DNA of 30,692 bases from CADEED01 sp039930985 (GTDB lineage: Bacteria > Pseudomonadota > Gammaproteobacteria > Steroidobacterales > Steroidobacteraceae): assembly GCA_039930985.1 (NCBI GenBank), contig JBDTSV010000088.1:1-30692 (forward strand), read 5' to 3'. Positions 1 through 10,974 of the stretch are shown piece by piece. The notes under the pieces are model-generated. The model searched no databases, was not told the origin of the DNA, and saw only the letters and a program-made list of their open reading frames with translations. Each line of letters starts with the position of its first letter. Position 1 is the stretch's first letter. The position numbers were made by a program, and so were the translations under genes.

Positions 1-1951
1 GGCAGGCCTTGGCCGGAACGAACGAGCCCATCGACGCCAGCAGCACGATGAGCGCGACCTGGCGCATGTAGGTGCTCTTGCCGCCCATGTTCGGGCCGGT
101 GACGATGAGCATGCGGCGCGACGCATCGAGGACCAGATCGTTGGGAACAAATGCGCCGGTGATGAAGTGTTCGACCACGGGATGCCGGCCGCCGCGAATC
201 TCGAGGCGCGTTTCGGTGACCAGCTGCGGCTCGGTCCAGCCGAGTTGCGCGGCGCGTTCGGCCAACGCGGACAGCGTATCCAGCACGGCAAGTGCGCTGG
301 CCGTGGCTTGCAGCGCCGCCAGCCGGTCGGTGAGCTGCGTCAGCACGGTCTCGTAGATTTCCCGTTCGCGCGCCAGCGACTTTTCCCGCGCACCCAGGAC
401 CTTGTCTTCGAAGCTCTTGAGCTCCGGCGTGATGAAGCGCTCGGCGTTCTTCACGGTTTGCCGGCGGATGTACTCCTTGGGTACGTTGTCCGCCTGCGAT
501 CGCGCCACTTCTATATAGAAGCCCGAGACGCGGTTGTAGGCGAGCTTCAGCGACGAGAGTCCGGATCGGTCGCGTTCGCGCCGCTCGAGCTCCAGCAGGA
601 ATTCGTCGGTGTTGGTGGAGATGCGACGCAGCTCGTCGAGCTCGGCATCGAATCCCGGTGCGATCACATCGCCGTCGCGCAACACCACGGAAGGCTCTTC
701 GGCGATGGCCTGATGCAGGAGGGTCAGTACTTCGGCGTGTTCGTCGACAGAATTCGCCAGGTCGATGATGAGTGGCGCTTCGATGCGCCTGAGAATGGCG
801 CGCAGGCCGGGCAGTGCCGCGATGGACCCGCGCAGGCTGGTCAGATCGCGGGGCCGCGCGCTGCGCAGCGCGACGCGCGACAGAATGCGTTCCACGTCGC
901 CAATGGCGCGCAGCGGTTCGCGCAAGGACTCGAAGCGGCGCGCGTCGACCATCAGGGCGATCGCCTGGTAACGACGACGCAATTCCTGCTGGTTGGTCAG
1001 CGGGCGATTGAGCCAGCGGCGCAAGTTCCGCGAGCCCATGGGCGTGACAGTCGAGTCGAGCAGCGCGAACAGCGTGGCCGAATCCTGGCCGGACAGCGAC
1101 ACGTCGATCTCGAGATTGCGGCGCGTGGCGGCATCGAGGTGCAGCGCGTCGCCGCGTTCTTCCACCACCAGGGAGTTGATGTGTGGCAACGCGGTCTTCT
1201 GCGTCTCGCGCACGTACTGCAGCAGCGCCCCGGCGGCCGAGATGGCGAGCGGCAAGTCGTCCGCGCCGAAGCCGCGCAGGTCGAGCGTGCCGAGCTGGTC
1301 GGTGAGCAAACGCGAAGCGCTCGACAGCTCGAAATGCCAGGGCGGGCGCACCCGTTGCTCGCCGTGGGTGATCTCGCCGATCTCGCGGGCCTGGTCCTCG
1401 GGGACTAACAACTCGGCGGGCTTGAGCCGCTCGAGCTCGGCTTCGAGCGCGGCGGCACCGTCGGCTTCGAGCACCGAGAACCGGCCGGCGGCGAGATCCA
1501 GCCAGGCCAGCCCGAAAGTCGTGCCTTCCTTCGACGGGCGCGCGGACACGGCGGCTAACAAGGTTTCGCGGCGCTGTTCGAGCAACGCGTCGTCGGTGAC
1601 CGTGCCGGGCGTGACGACGCGGACTACCTGTCGTTCGACCGGACCCTTCGACTTCGCCGGGTCGCCGATCTGCTCGCAGATGGCCACCGACTCGCCTTTG
1701 CGAACCAGGCGCGCGAGGTAATTCTCCAGGGCGTGATACGGAACGCCGGCCATGGGAATCGGCTCGCCGGCCGATTGCCCGCGCGAGGTCAGCGTGATGT
1801 CGATGAGCTTGGCGGCGCGGCGGGCGTCGTCGAAGAACAGCTCGTAGAAATCGCCCATGCGATAGAAGAGGAGTGCACCCGGGTGTTCGGCCTTGATGCG
1901 CAAGTACTGCTGCATCATCGGGGTGTGCTGGCTCAATGCGTTCTGGTTCAT
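1..1951 (-). CDS. mutS: DNA mismatch repair ATPase MutS (N-terminal ~650 residues; 3' end outside window)
   Basis: MutS recognises mismatches and small loops in newly replicated DNA and recruits MutL. The reading frame starts at the ATG whose A is at 1951 and stays open to the window edge, so about 650 of the usual 850-870 residues are visible. The N-terminal mismatch-binding motif GDFYELF is at residues 33-39, giving the Phe-X-Glu wedge at F35 and E37. The Walker A motif GPNMGGKST begins at residue 619 (positions 71-97), where the family has it. The gene is divergent from pncC, with 58 bp between the two starts. The long forward-strand open frames over this gene are shadows. I see no lesion in the visible part. 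Identification is from sequence motifs and is secure. Confidence 0.97.
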   Translation of the reverse strand, partial: MNQNALSQHTPMMQQYLRIKAEHPGALLFYRMGDFYELFFDDARRAAKLIDITLTSRGQSAGEPIPMAGVPYHALENYLARLVRKGESVAICEQIGDPAKSKGPVERQVVRVVTPGTVTDDALLEQRRETLLAAVSARPSKEGTTFGLAWLDLAAGRFSVLEADGAAALEAELERLKPAELLVPEDQAREIGEITHGEQRVRPPWHFELSSASRLLTDQLGTLDLRGFGADDLPLAISAAGALLQYVRETQKTALPHINSLVVEERGDALHLDAATRRNLEIDVSLSGQDSATLFALLDSTVTPMGSRNLRRWLNRPLTNQQELRRRYQAIALMVDARRFESLREPLRAIGDVERILSRVALRSARPRDLTSLRGSIAALPGLRAILRRIEAPLIIDLANSVDEHAEVLTLLHQAIAEEPSVVLRDGDVIAPGFDAELDELRRISTNTDEFLLELERRERDRSGLSSLKLAYNRVSGFYIEVARSQADNVPKEYIRRQTVKNAERFITPELKSFEDKVLGAREKSLAREREIYETVLTQLTDRLAALQATASALAVLDTLSALAERAAQLGWTEPQLVTETRLEIRGGRHPVVEHFITGAFVPNDLVLDASRRMLIVTGPNMGGKSTYMRQVALIVLLASMGSFVPAKAC

Positions 1952-1962
1952 GGGTCCCTTTT

Positions 1963-1980
1963 GTAGGCCGGCTAGCCTAC
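1963..1980. promoter_or_regulatory. Inverted repeat in the mutS/pncC divergent promoter region
   Basis: GTAGGC (1963-1968) and GCCTAC (1975-1980) form a perfect 6-bp inverted repeat with a 6-nt spacer. It lies in the 58-bp gap between the divergent starts of mutS and pncC. It could be an operator or simply chance; no clear -35/-10 pair is visible. Confidence 0.3.
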
Positions 1981-2009
1981 GCCAGCGCGGCGCGTGCGAG
2001 AATCGCGGC

Positions 2010-2522
2010 GTGAACGTTCCTGCAGATACCACACTGTCGGCGCTGGCCCGCGAAGTCGGTGCCCGTTTGCACGAGTCCCAACGACGACTGGCCACTGCCG
2101 AATCCTGCACCGGCGGCTGGATCGCAAAACTCTGCACCGACATTCCCGGCAGTTCCGAGTGGTTCGACTGCGGGTTCGTCTGCTACTCGAATGCGGCCAA
2201 GACGCGCGACCTGGGCGTTGCCGAGAAACTCATCGAGACCGAAGGTTCAGTCAGTGATGAAGTGGTGCGCGCCATGGCAGAAGGCGCGATCGCGCGCACC
2301 GGGGCGAATGTGGGCCTGGCGGTGAGCGGCATCGCCGGTCCCAGCGGTGCCGTGCCTGGAAAACCCGTGGGTACGGTGTGGTTCGCGCTCGCGCACCAGC
2401 AGCAGGATCGGCTGGAGTGCCAGGGTTCGCTGATCCAGTTCGACGGCAATCGCGATGCGGTGCGCCGCCAGGCGGTGGAGTTCGCGTTGAACCTGCTGCG
2501 CGCCCTTCCGCCACCGGTCTGA
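2010..2522 (+). CDS. pncC: Nicotinamide-nucleotide amidohydrolase, CinA C-terminal family (PncC)
   Basis: PncC deamidates nicotinamide mononucleotide to nicotinic acid mononucleotide in pyridine-nucleotide recycling. The 170-residue product is the stand-alone CinA C-terminal domain. Its signature AESCTGGW is near residues 27-34, and VGLAVSGIAGPSGAVPGKPVGTVW in the second half carries the GIAGP and KPVGTVW blocks typical of the family. I chose the GTG at 2010. An in-frame ATG at 1893 would add a tail that is antisense to the start of mutS and does not resemble the family. The stop is 2 nt before the thpR start, so the two genes are probably co-transcribed. In many gammaproteobacteria a CinA-family gene lies just upstream of recA, as here. 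Confidence 0.93.
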   Translation: MNVPADTTLSALAREVGARLHESQRRLATAESCTGGWIAKLCTDIPGSSEWFDCGFVCYSNAAKTRDLGVAEKLIETEGSVSDEVVRAMAEGAIARTGANVGLAVSGIAGPSGAVPGKPVGTVWFALAHQQQDRLECQGSLIQFDGNRDAVRRQAVEFALNLLRALPPPV

Positions 2523-2524
2523 TA

Positions 2525-3061
2525 ATGCTGAGGCTGTTCTTCGCGCTTCAGCCCACGCTCGAACAAAGCACCGCGCTGGCGGCCGAGGTTGCGCCGCTGG
2601 TCGCGCAACTCGGCGTGCAAGCGTCACCACCGGAAAATCTGCATGCCACGTTGTGCTTCGTCGGCGCGATCGAGGCCGAGCGGCTCGACGCATTGCGCAC
2701 CGCGGCAGCGAGTTTGCGCGGCCGGCCCGTCCGGGTGAGCTTCGACGCGCTCGAGTATTGGGAGACGCCGAAAATTCTCTGCGCCACGGCGAGCCGGGAT
2801 TCGTCGTCGGCTTCGGAGCTCGCCATTGCCTTGGGCGAAGCCGCGGTCGCCGCGGGTTTTTCTCCGGACATCAAACCTTTCCGCGCGCATCTGACTTTGG
2901 CGCGCAAGATTTCGGCGGCGCAGGCGGCGACCGTGCCGTGGCCGCTGCCGCTATTGCCGCCGACGGTGATTCGCGCCGAGCGATTTGTGTTGATGGAGAG
3001 CCGTCGCAATGACGCCGCGTCGGTATACAGTGCCGTCGACTCTTGGCCACTGTATGACTGA
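2525..3061 (+). CDS. thpR: RNA 2',3'-cyclic phosphodiesterase (2H/LigT family)
   Basis: The 178-residue protein belongs to the 2H phosphoesterases, which open 2',3'-cyclic phosphates on RNA ends. Both catalytic H-x-T/S-x motifs are present: HATL in the segment ENLHATLCFVG, and HLTL in FRAHLTLAR. The start is the ATG at 2525, which begins MLRLFFALQP as is usual for the family. The longer in-frame extension back to 2378 overlaps pncC and looks unrelated. The gene follows the pncC stop by 2 nt and ends 102 nt before the recA start. Function is inferred from the family. Confidence 0.92.
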   Translation: MLRLFFALQPTLEQSTALAAEVAPLVAQLGVQASPPENLHATLCFVGAIEAERLDALRTAAASLRGRPVRVSFDALEYWETPKILCATASRDSSSASELAIALGEAAVAAGFSPDIKPFRAHLTLARKISAAQAATVPWPLPLLPPTVIRAERFVLMESRRNDAASVYSAVDSWPLYD

Positions 3062-3089
3062 GAAACTCAGTATTTCGCATAGAAATTAG

Positions 3090-3105
3090 CTGTGTATTTA
3101 TACAG
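3090..3105. promoter_or_regulatory. LexA (SOS) box of recA
   Basis: The 16-bp sequence CTGTGTATTTATACAG fits the LexA consensus CTGT-N8-ACAG exactly, with an AT-rich core. It lies 59 bp upstream of the recA ATG. A weak -10-like TAAATT (3115-3120) follows it, so LexA bound here would cover the promoter. SOS control of recA is the established role. The downstream genes recX and perhaps alaS may be partly co-regulated by read-through. Confidence 0.93.
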
Positions 3106-3163
3106 CCGCATGTGCTAAATTTTTTCCATCAAATTTCGCTCGTTTCGCAAAGGGGATTTCGTG

Positions 3164-4195
3164 ATGGATGACAATCGCAAGAAGGCGCTCGGCGCCGCGC
3201 TCGGCCAGATCGAGAAACAATTCGGCAAGGGTTCGGTCATGCGTCTCGGCGATGCTGCCGCGTCATACGACGTCGAAGCCGTCTCCACCGGTTCGCTGGG
3301 CCTCGACATCGCACTCGGCATTGGCGGCTTGCCGCGCGGGCGCGTCATCGAAATCTACGGCCCGGAATCTTCCGGCAAGACCACGCTCACGCTGCAGGTC
3401 GTCGCGGAGATTCAAAAGCTCGGTGGCACCGCGGCGTTCGTCGACGCCGAACACGCGCTCGATCCGTCGTACGCTGAAAAGTTAGGCGTCAATGTGAATG
3501 AGCTGCTGGTCTCGCAGCCCGACACCGGCGAACAGGCTCTGGAGATCACCGACATGCTGGTGCGCTCCAACGCGGTCGATCTCGTCGTCATCGACTCGGT
3601 CGCGGCGCTCACGCCCAAGGCTGAAATCGAAGGTGAGATGGGCGAGCCGCAGATGGGTCTGCACGCGCGCCTCATGTCGCAGGCGCTGCGCAAGCTCACC
3701 GGCACGATCTCGCGCTCGAACACCATGGTCATCTTCATCAACCAGATCCGCATGAAGATCGGCGTCATGTTCGGCAACCCGGAAACCACCACCGGCGGTA
3801 ACGCGCTCAAGTTCTACGCCTCGGTGCGCCTGGACATCCGTCGCATCGGCGCCATCAAGAACGGCGAAGAAGTCGTGGGCAACCAGACTCGCGTCAAAGT
3901 GGTGAAGAACAAAGTCGCGCCGCCATTCCGCGAGGCCGAGTTCGAAATCATGTACGGCCAGGGAATTTCGCGCCAAGGCGAGATCATCGACCTGGGTTCC
4001 ACGCACGGCATCATCGAAAAATCCGGCGCCTGGTACAGCTACAAGGGCGAGCGTATCGGTCAGGGCAAAGACAACGCGCGTGAATTCCTCAAGGCGCGTC
4101 CCGAGCTTGCCCAGGAAATCGAAGATCAGGTTCGCGCGAAGCTCGTGCCGGTGAAGCCAGCGCGTCCGGAGCTGAAGAGCGTCAGCTCCGACTGA
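3164..4195 (+). CDS. recA: Recombinase RecA
   Basis: RecA forms filaments on single-stranded DNA, drives homologous pairing and strand exchange, and triggers LexA self-cleavage. The 343-residue protein has Walker A GPESSGKT at residues 66-73, and the region around NTMVIFINQIRMKIG matches the DNA-binding L1/L2 core. I chose the ATG at 3164 rather than the GTG at 3161, because AGGGGA at 3151-3156 gives a better spacing. A perfect LexA box lies upstream and a long inverted repeat directly downstream. The C-terminal tail is short and mixed-charge, as in the family. No anomalies seen. Confidence 0.98.
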   Translation: MDDNRKKALGAALGQIEKQFGKGSVMRLGDAAASYDVEAVSTGSLGLDIALGIGGLPRGRVIEIYGPESSGKTTLTLQVVAEIQKLGGTAAFVDAEHALDPSYAEKLGVNVNELLVSQPDTGEQALEITDMLVRSNAVDLVVIDSVAALTPKAEIEGEMGEPQMGLHARLMSQALRKLTGTISRSNTMVIFINQIRMKIGVMFGNPETTTGGNALKFYASVRLDIRRIGAIKNGEEVVGNQTRVKVVKNKVAPPFREAEFEIMYGQGISRQGEIIDLGSTHGIIEKSGAWYSYKGERIGQGKDNAREFLKARPELAQEIEDQVRAKLVPVKPARPELKSVSSD

Positions 4196-4198
4196 GAA

Positions 4199-4275
4199 AA
4201 AAGGGGACAGATCTATTTTTGCAGACCGCGGTCACAATCTCCCGCAACTCAGCAAAAATAGATCTGTCCCCTTTT
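4199..4275. repeat. REP-like perfect inverted repeat between recA and recX
   Basis: Two 24-nt arms, 4199-4222 and 4252-4275, are perfect reverse complements: the left begins AAAAGGGGACAGATCTATTT and the right ends with its complement. They are separated by 29 nt. The element fills almost the whole 93-bp recA-recX gap. The GGGGACAGAT core resembles dispersed REP-type palindromes that I associate with RAYT transposases in gammaproteobacteria (recollection, not checked). As RNA it would form a long hairpin that could attenuate recX relative to recA. No transposase is nearby. Confidence 0.8.
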
Positions 4276-4288
4276 CCCGAGAGGGCGC

Positions 4289-4831
4289 ATGCGTAGACCG
4301 GGCGGCAAAAAGCCCTTCGACCCGCAGAAGGTGAGCGACCCGAAGAGTGCGCACGCCTTCGCCGTCGCACATCTGGCTCGAAGGGATTTCTCCGCCGCGG
4401 ACTTGCGACGCAAACTCAAGGATCGGGGCTTCGTGGAAGCCGCCATCGCGCCAGTCATCGCCGATCTCGAAGCCAGCAATGTCATCAATGACGATCGCTT
4501 TGGCGAAAACATGGTGGCTTTCCGCGCCCGCCGAGGCCAAGGTCCGGCGCGCATCCGCCAAGAACTCAAGCGCTCCGGGCTGGGCGCCGAGACCATCCAG
4601 ACCACCATGGACAAGGCCAAAGACGATGGTCCTGACTTCGTGAGCCTTGCCCGGGCGGCAAGAGCCCGGAAATTCGGGGCCGATCTCCCCAAAGATTGGA
4701 AAGAACGCTCTCGGCAGGCCAGATTTTTGCAATATCGGGGCTTTTCAACGGATCATATCCGCGCTGTTTTGGAGGGGGTCCCGGACGATGATTCGGACAC
4801 CGCCATGAATAGCGAACCCGATCCGAATTAA
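4289..4831 (+). CDS. recX: RecA regulatory protein RecX
   Basis: RecX binds RecA filaments and limits RecA activity. The 180-residue product has the helical-repeat character of the family: segments such as HLARRDFSAADLRRKLKDRG and VINDDRFGENMVAFRARRGQ match the RecX pattern (H/L-x-x-R-x-x-S-x-x-E/D-L, then INDxRFA). It follows recA as usual. The start ATG at 4289 has GAGAGG at 4280-4285. The inverted repeat at 4199-4275 sits directly upstream and may lower read-through from recA. The C-terminal tail is acidic and disordered-looking. Confidence 0.93.
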   Translation: MRRPGGKKPFDPQKVSDPKSAHAFAVAHLARRDFSAADLRRKLKDRGFVEAAIAPVIADLEASNVINDDRFGENMVAFRARRGQGPARIRQELKRSGLGAETIQTTMDKAKDDGPDFVSLARAARARKFGADLPKDWKERSRQARFLQYRGFSTDHIRAVLEGVPDDDSDTAMNSEPDPN

Positions 4832-4850
4832 GACCCAAGCCTCGAGTCCC

Positions 4851-7489
<2,639 letters not shown>

Positions 7490-7493
<4 letters not shown>

Positions 7494-8719
7494 ACCCGAG
7501 AACGCCTACGAAGACGATCGTCCAGAAATACGGCGGCACGTCCGTGGGTTCGGTCGAGCTCATCCAGCGCGTCGCGCAGAAGGTGGCCGCGGTTCGTGAG
7601 CGCGGCGACCGCATCGCCGTGGTGGTCTCGGCCATGGGCGACTCCACCGATCGCCTGGTCGATCTCGCCGCCGGCATTGCCAGCGAACCGAATGCGCGCG
7701 AGATGGACGTGCTGCTTTCGACCGGCGAGCAAGTGTCGATTGCGCTGCTCGCCATGGCGCTCTGCGAGCGCGGCATTCCGGCGCGCTCATTCACCGGCAG
7801 CCAGATTCGCGTGCGCACCACCAACCTCCATCGGCGCGCGCGAATCACCGCGGTCGAAACCGAACGGCTCAGGGAAACCATTGACGCTGGGATCGTCCCG
7901 GTGGTCGCCGGGTTCCAGGGCATCGACGATGACGGCGACATCACCACGATCGGGCGCGGTGGCTCGGACACGAGCGCCGTGGCACTGGCGGTCGCATTGG
8001 GTGCCGATGAGTGCCAGATCCTTACCGACGTCGATGGGGTCTACACCACCGACCCGCGCATGGTCCCCGACGCACGGCTGTTGTCTCGCATCTCGTTCGA
8101 GGAGATGCTCGAGCTTGCCGGGCAGGGGTCGCGCGTCCTGCACCTGCGCGCAGTCGAGTTCGCCGCCAAGTACAACGTGCCGCTTCGAGTGCTGTCCTCG
8201 TTCAATCCAGGATCCGGGACGCTCATCTGCAAAGAGGAATCCCACGTGGAAGCCCCGCTCATATCCGGCATCGCGTTCAATCGTGATGAAGCACAGATCA
8301 CCATCTCCGGGCTGCCCGACACGGCAGACTGCGTCGCGCGTGTGCTCAAGCCCATTTCCGCGGCCAGCATCGAGGTGGACATGATCGTTCTGGCGACGGG
8401 GAAAGAGGGCCTCAAGGACCTCTCGTTTACCGTGCATCGCGACGACTTTCTCGAGGCTCAACGTCTTATGCAGAACATAACCGCGGAGTTTGCCGGTGCT
8501 CGCATGAGGGCCGACGACAAGGTTGCGAAACTTGCGGTGGTCGGAGTGGGCATGCGATCGCATGCCGGAGTGGCCACGCAACTCTTTGAATCGCTTGCGA
8601 GGCAGGGCGTGAAAGCGCTCCTCATTTCGACTTCGGAGATCAAGATCGCCGTGTTGGTTCCGGAAGACGCTCTCGAAAGTTGTGTCAAATGCCTGCACAA
8701 GGATTTGCGCCTGTCGTAA
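7490..8719 (+). CDS. lysC: Aspartate kinase (two ACT domains)
   Basis: Aspartokinase phosphorylates L-aspartate, the first step toward lysine, threonine, methionine and diaminopimelate. The kinase signature QKYGGTSVGS, the RGGSDTSAVALA motif and two C-terminal ACT domains for allosteric control are all present. The start is uncertain. The frame is open only from 7481, and before the GTG at 7544, which lies inside KYGGTSVG, it holds no ATG, GTG or TTG. Translation must begin at a rare codon. I give the CTG at 7490, which overlaps the alaS stop as CTGA, but the ATC at 7517 is also possible. An assembly indel would be another explanation. From 7490 the product has 409 residues, close to the usual ~410. 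Confidence 0.9.
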
Positions 8720-8873
8720 GGGCCACTGTCATCTGCGTTATGAGACTTGAACCCAGTGACCATGGTGGTCTGCAAGTGGTAAGGTTCCGCCACGTTGTTC
8801 GTCCGCGTCTGCGGGGGTCCGAACAGCAAAAGATAAAGATAAAGATGAAGAGGCTCCGCGGAGGGCCCTCAAT
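8720..8873 (+). promoter_or_regulatory. lysC-csrA intergenic region with small repeats
   Basis: This 154-bp gap probably holds a csrA promoter. It contains the inverted repeat GACCA-TGG-TGGTC (8758-8770) and three head-to-tail copies of AAAGAT (8829-8846). GGAGGG at 8860-8865 is the csrA ribosome binding site. No convincing -35/-10 pair could be fixed by eye. Confidence 0.35.
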
Positions 8874-9104
8874 ATGCTCATTTTGACGCGACGAGTTGGT
8901 GAATCTGTCGTCATTGGCGAGGACGTGACCGTCACGGTTCTCGGAGTGAAGGGCAATCAAGTCCGTATCGGCATCAACGCGCCGAAGACCGTGTCTGTTC
9001 ACCGGGAAGAGATTTTCGAACGCATCAAGAACGGCCAGGGCGCCGGCGACCGTTCGACTACGGATGATCCCAAAGCCGTTCCGCGGGAGACTTTGCCCGT
9101 TTGA
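8874..9104 (+). CDS. csrA: Carbon storage regulator CsrA/RsmA
   Basis: CsrA is a small homodimeric RNA-binding protein that controls translation and stability of many mRNAs by binding GGA motifs. The product begins MLILTRRVGESVVIGEDVTV and continues with GVKGNQVRIGINAPKTVSVHREEI, which is the full CsrA fold with the RNA-contacting R44-type residue in HREEI. At 76 residues it is slightly longer than the usual 61-65, with an extra polar tail. The strong ribosome binding site GGAGGG (8860-8865) includes a GGA that CsrA itself could bind, which would give autoregulation; that is inference. Confidence 0.96.
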   Translation: MLILTRRVGESVVIGEDVTVTVLGVKGNQVRIGINAPKTVSVHREEIFERIKNGQGAGDRSTTDDPKAVPRETLPV

Positions 9105-9164
9105 CGCCCCCGCGTCCTTAGTTCTTTGCCAGCCAGTCTCCGGCTCATTATGATTGCGCCCCCC

Positions 9165-9255
9165 GGAGAGATGGCCGAGTGGTCGAAGGCGCACCCCTGC
9201 TAAGGGTGTAAGGGTCAAAAGCCCTTCGAGGGTTCGAATCCCTCTCTCTCCGCCA
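9165..9255 (+). tRNA. tRNA-Ser (anticodon GCU), CCA encoded
   Basis: The acceptor arms GGAGAGA (9165-9171) and TCTCTCC (9245-9251) pair perfectly and are followed by G and an encoded CCA (9253-9255). The anticodon stem CACCC/GGGTG holds the loop CTGCTAA, anticodon GCT. There is a class II long variable arm (AAGGGTCAAAAGCCCTT region), and the T arm is GAGGG-TTCGAAT-CCCTC. It reads AGC and AGU codons. Its 3' end is directly followed by an integrase gene, so it is the likely attachment site of the element to its right. Confidence 0.97.
9228..9255 (+). other. Probable left attachment site (attL) at the tRNA-Ser 3' end
   Basis: P4-type integrases usually recombine in the T arm and 3' end of a tRNA gene and leave the gene intact. 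The tRNA here is complete and the integrase starts 161 bp downstream. I did not find a second copy of the tRNA 3' end in the window, so attR must lie beyond position 30692. The exact crossover point is inferred. Confidence 0.55.
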
Positions 9256-9378
9256 ATTATCCTTTGCACGGCAGCTCACGCTGTCTCGAACCCCGAATTT
9301 CCCCGGAAACCTCGGGTGTTTCGAGTTCATAGCGTCTCGTACTGTTTCGCCGTGTCTCACCGATCCAATGGTACTTCT

Positions 9379-9414
9379 GATGGTATCTGCGTCGGCGAGC
9401 GAGGAGATACCATC
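9379..9414 (+). promoter_or_regulatory. Inverted repeat over the integrase ribosome binding site
   Basis: GATGGTATCT (9379-9388) and AGATACCATC (9405-9414) are perfect 10-nt complements with a 16-nt spacer. The right arm ends one base before the int ATG at 9416, and the ribosome binding site GAGGAGA (9401-9407) falls in the loop and arm. A further half-copy, ATGGTAC, is at 9368. It may be an Int or excisionase binding site, or an mRNA hairpin that limits integrase translation. Confidence 0.6.
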
Positions 9415-9415
9415 A

Positions 9416-10651
9416 ATGCTCACCGATACGCAGTTGCGCGCCGTGAAACGTCGCGAGCATCCGTACAGGCTTGCCGACAAGGACGGGCTGTACCTGCAGA
9501 TTGATCCGAACGGTGGACGCTATTGGCGTTTCAACTACCGCTTCAACGGTAAGCAGAAGACTTTGGCGCTGGGAGTCTACCCGGACGTGCCGCTCGTCAA
9601 GGCAAGGGCTCGCCTTGGAGAAGCGCGCGAGTCGCTAGCTGATGGCGTTGATCCGTCGGCTCGAAAGCAGGAGTTGGCGAAAACATTTGAGCTTGTAGCG
9701 CGTGAGTGGCATGCGCGGTGGGCGCCAAATCGCCATGCCCGGTACGCCGACTATGTGCTCAAACGATTGGAGGAGGACATATTTCCTTCGATCGGTGCGC
9801 AACTGCCTTCGGAAATTCTGACTTCGGCATTTCGGGACGCGGTGAAAAAAATCGAAACGCGAGGCGCACTCGAGATCGCGAAGCGCGTTCTTCAGAACTG
9901 CAACCAGATCATGCGCTATGCCGTCGCCCACGATTACGCCTCGCGCAATCCCGTTGCGGACGTGAGACCCACCGACATCCTGAAGCCCCGCAAGCGCCGG
10001 CACTACCCACGCGTCGGTGCAAAGGAACTGCCCGCACTCCTGCTCGCGATTGACGGGTACGTTGGTGGTGAACACACGCGCTTGGCGCTCAAGCTCATGT
10101 CGCTGACCTTCGTCAGAACCTCGGAGCTGATAGGCGCGCGCTGGCCGGAGTTCGACCTGAAGGCTTTGCGCTGGGACATCCCAGCCGAACGCATGAAGAT
10201 GAAGACGCCTCACGTAGTAGCGCTGAGCACGCAGGCGAAATCAGTGCTCGAGGATCTGAAGGCCATCTCGTTCGACCGCGAGTTCGTGTTTCCCGGCGAC
10301 GTGAGTCCTAACAAGCCGATGAGCAACAACACGATTCTGTTTGCACTCTATCGAATGGGTTATCGCGGCCGCATGACCGGCCACGGCTTTCGCGGCGTGG
10401 CGTCGACCATCCTGCATGAGAAGGCTTGGCCACACGAACACATCGAATTGCAGCTTGCGCACCAGGAGCGCGATGACACGAGCGCCGCCTACAATCATGC
10501 GCTCTACCTGGAGCCACGCGCGAAGATGCTGCAAGCATGGGCGGACTACCTGGACGAAATGCGTCGGCTCGCGAAGGAACAAGCGGAGCAGCAAGGACTG
10601 GGCAAGGAGCAAGAAAAGGCGGACCACGCTGAGCCGCGTGTTGCGGCTTAG
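9416..10651 (+). CDS. int: P4-type site-specific tyrosine recombinase (integrase)
   Basis: The 411-residue protein has the N-terminal arm-binding DUF4102 domain (MLTDTQLRAVKRREHPYRLA, DGLYLQI, YRFNGKQKTLALGVYP), a central core-binding domain, and a C-terminal catalytic domain. The catalytic residues are R234 (FVRTSE), H323 and R326 (HGFR), H349 and the nucleophile Y359 (SAAYNH). I chose the ATG at 9416 because GAGGAGA at 9401-9407 precedes it and the family begins this way; the extension to 9368 is unlikely. It lies next to the tRNA-Ser and would integrate and excise the element there. The C-terminal tail is rich in Lys, Glu and Gln. Confidence 0.95.
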   Translation: MLTDTQLRAVKRREHPYRLADKDGLYLQIDPNGGRYWRFNYRFNGKQKTLALGVYPDVPLVKARARLGEARESLADGVDPSARKQELAKTFELVAREWHARWAPNRHARYADYVLKRLEEDIFPSIGAQLPSEILTSAFRDAVKKIETRGALEIAKRVLQNCNQIMRYAVAHDYASRNPVADVRPTDILKPRKRRHYPRVGAKELPALLLAIDGYVGGEHTRLALKLMSLTFVRTSELIGARWPEFDLKALRWDIPAERMKMKTPHVVALSTQAKSVLEDLKAISFDREFVFPGDVSPNKPMSNNTILFALYRMGYRGRMTGHGFRGVASTILHEKAWPHEHIELQLAHQERDDTSAAYNHALYLEPRAKMLQAWADYLDEMRRLAKEQAEQQGLGKEQEKADHAEPRVAA

Positions 10652-10677
10652 ATTGCGGGCGATGAGCGAGCCGCGGT

Positions 10678-10974
10678 TTAAGGAGTGGCGTACTTTCGCG
10701 GACGGCCGCGCGAGCGATGCGCTGAGGTCTGCGAAGCCTGCGGCGCGTGATAGTTCTCCGGATCGGCTATCCATGATTGAAGCGCGATCCGGGACCAGGC
10801 ACAGACGCGTCCTCCAAGATGGACCGGCGGGGGAAACAGGCCGGCTGCGACTCGTCTATACAGCGTGGGACGCGTCAAGGTTGTGATTCGCAGGACGTCC
10901 TGAATGCGATAGAAGGCTGGGACTACGGCGGTGCCCGCGCTGCTTTCATCGATACCTATCGAGTCCAGCATCAT
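10678..10974 (-). CDS. AlpA-like helix-turn-helix regulator (second of two)
   Basis: The 98-residue product resembles the AlpA/excisionase-type MerR-like fold: FYRIQDVLRITTLTRPTLYR is the helix-turn-helix, followed by a wing with FPPPVHLGGRVCAWSRIALQ and then SWIAD. A basic tail ends GRPRKYATP. AlpA of prophage CP4-57 activates excisionase transcription, and relatives occur beside ICE integrases. I chose the ATG at 10974 because it overlaps the stop of the upstream AlpA-like gene as ATGA, which points to coupled translation; an ATG at 11001 preceded by AAGG is an alternative. It is convergent with int, with only 26 bp between the stops. Confidence 0.75.
   Translation of the reverse strand: MMLDSIGIDESSAGTAVVPAFYRIQDVLRITTLTRPTLYRRVAAGLFPPPVHLGGRVCAWSRIALQSWIADPENYHAPQASQTSAHRSRGRPRKYATP

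Noticed and set aside
167..1408. 413-residue forward open frame
   Set aside because: It is antisense to mutS, whose motifs are clear on the other strand; the forward frame has no recognisable domain.
8829..8846. Three copies of AAAGAT upstream of csrA
   Set aside because: Too short to support a function; noted only as a local repeat.
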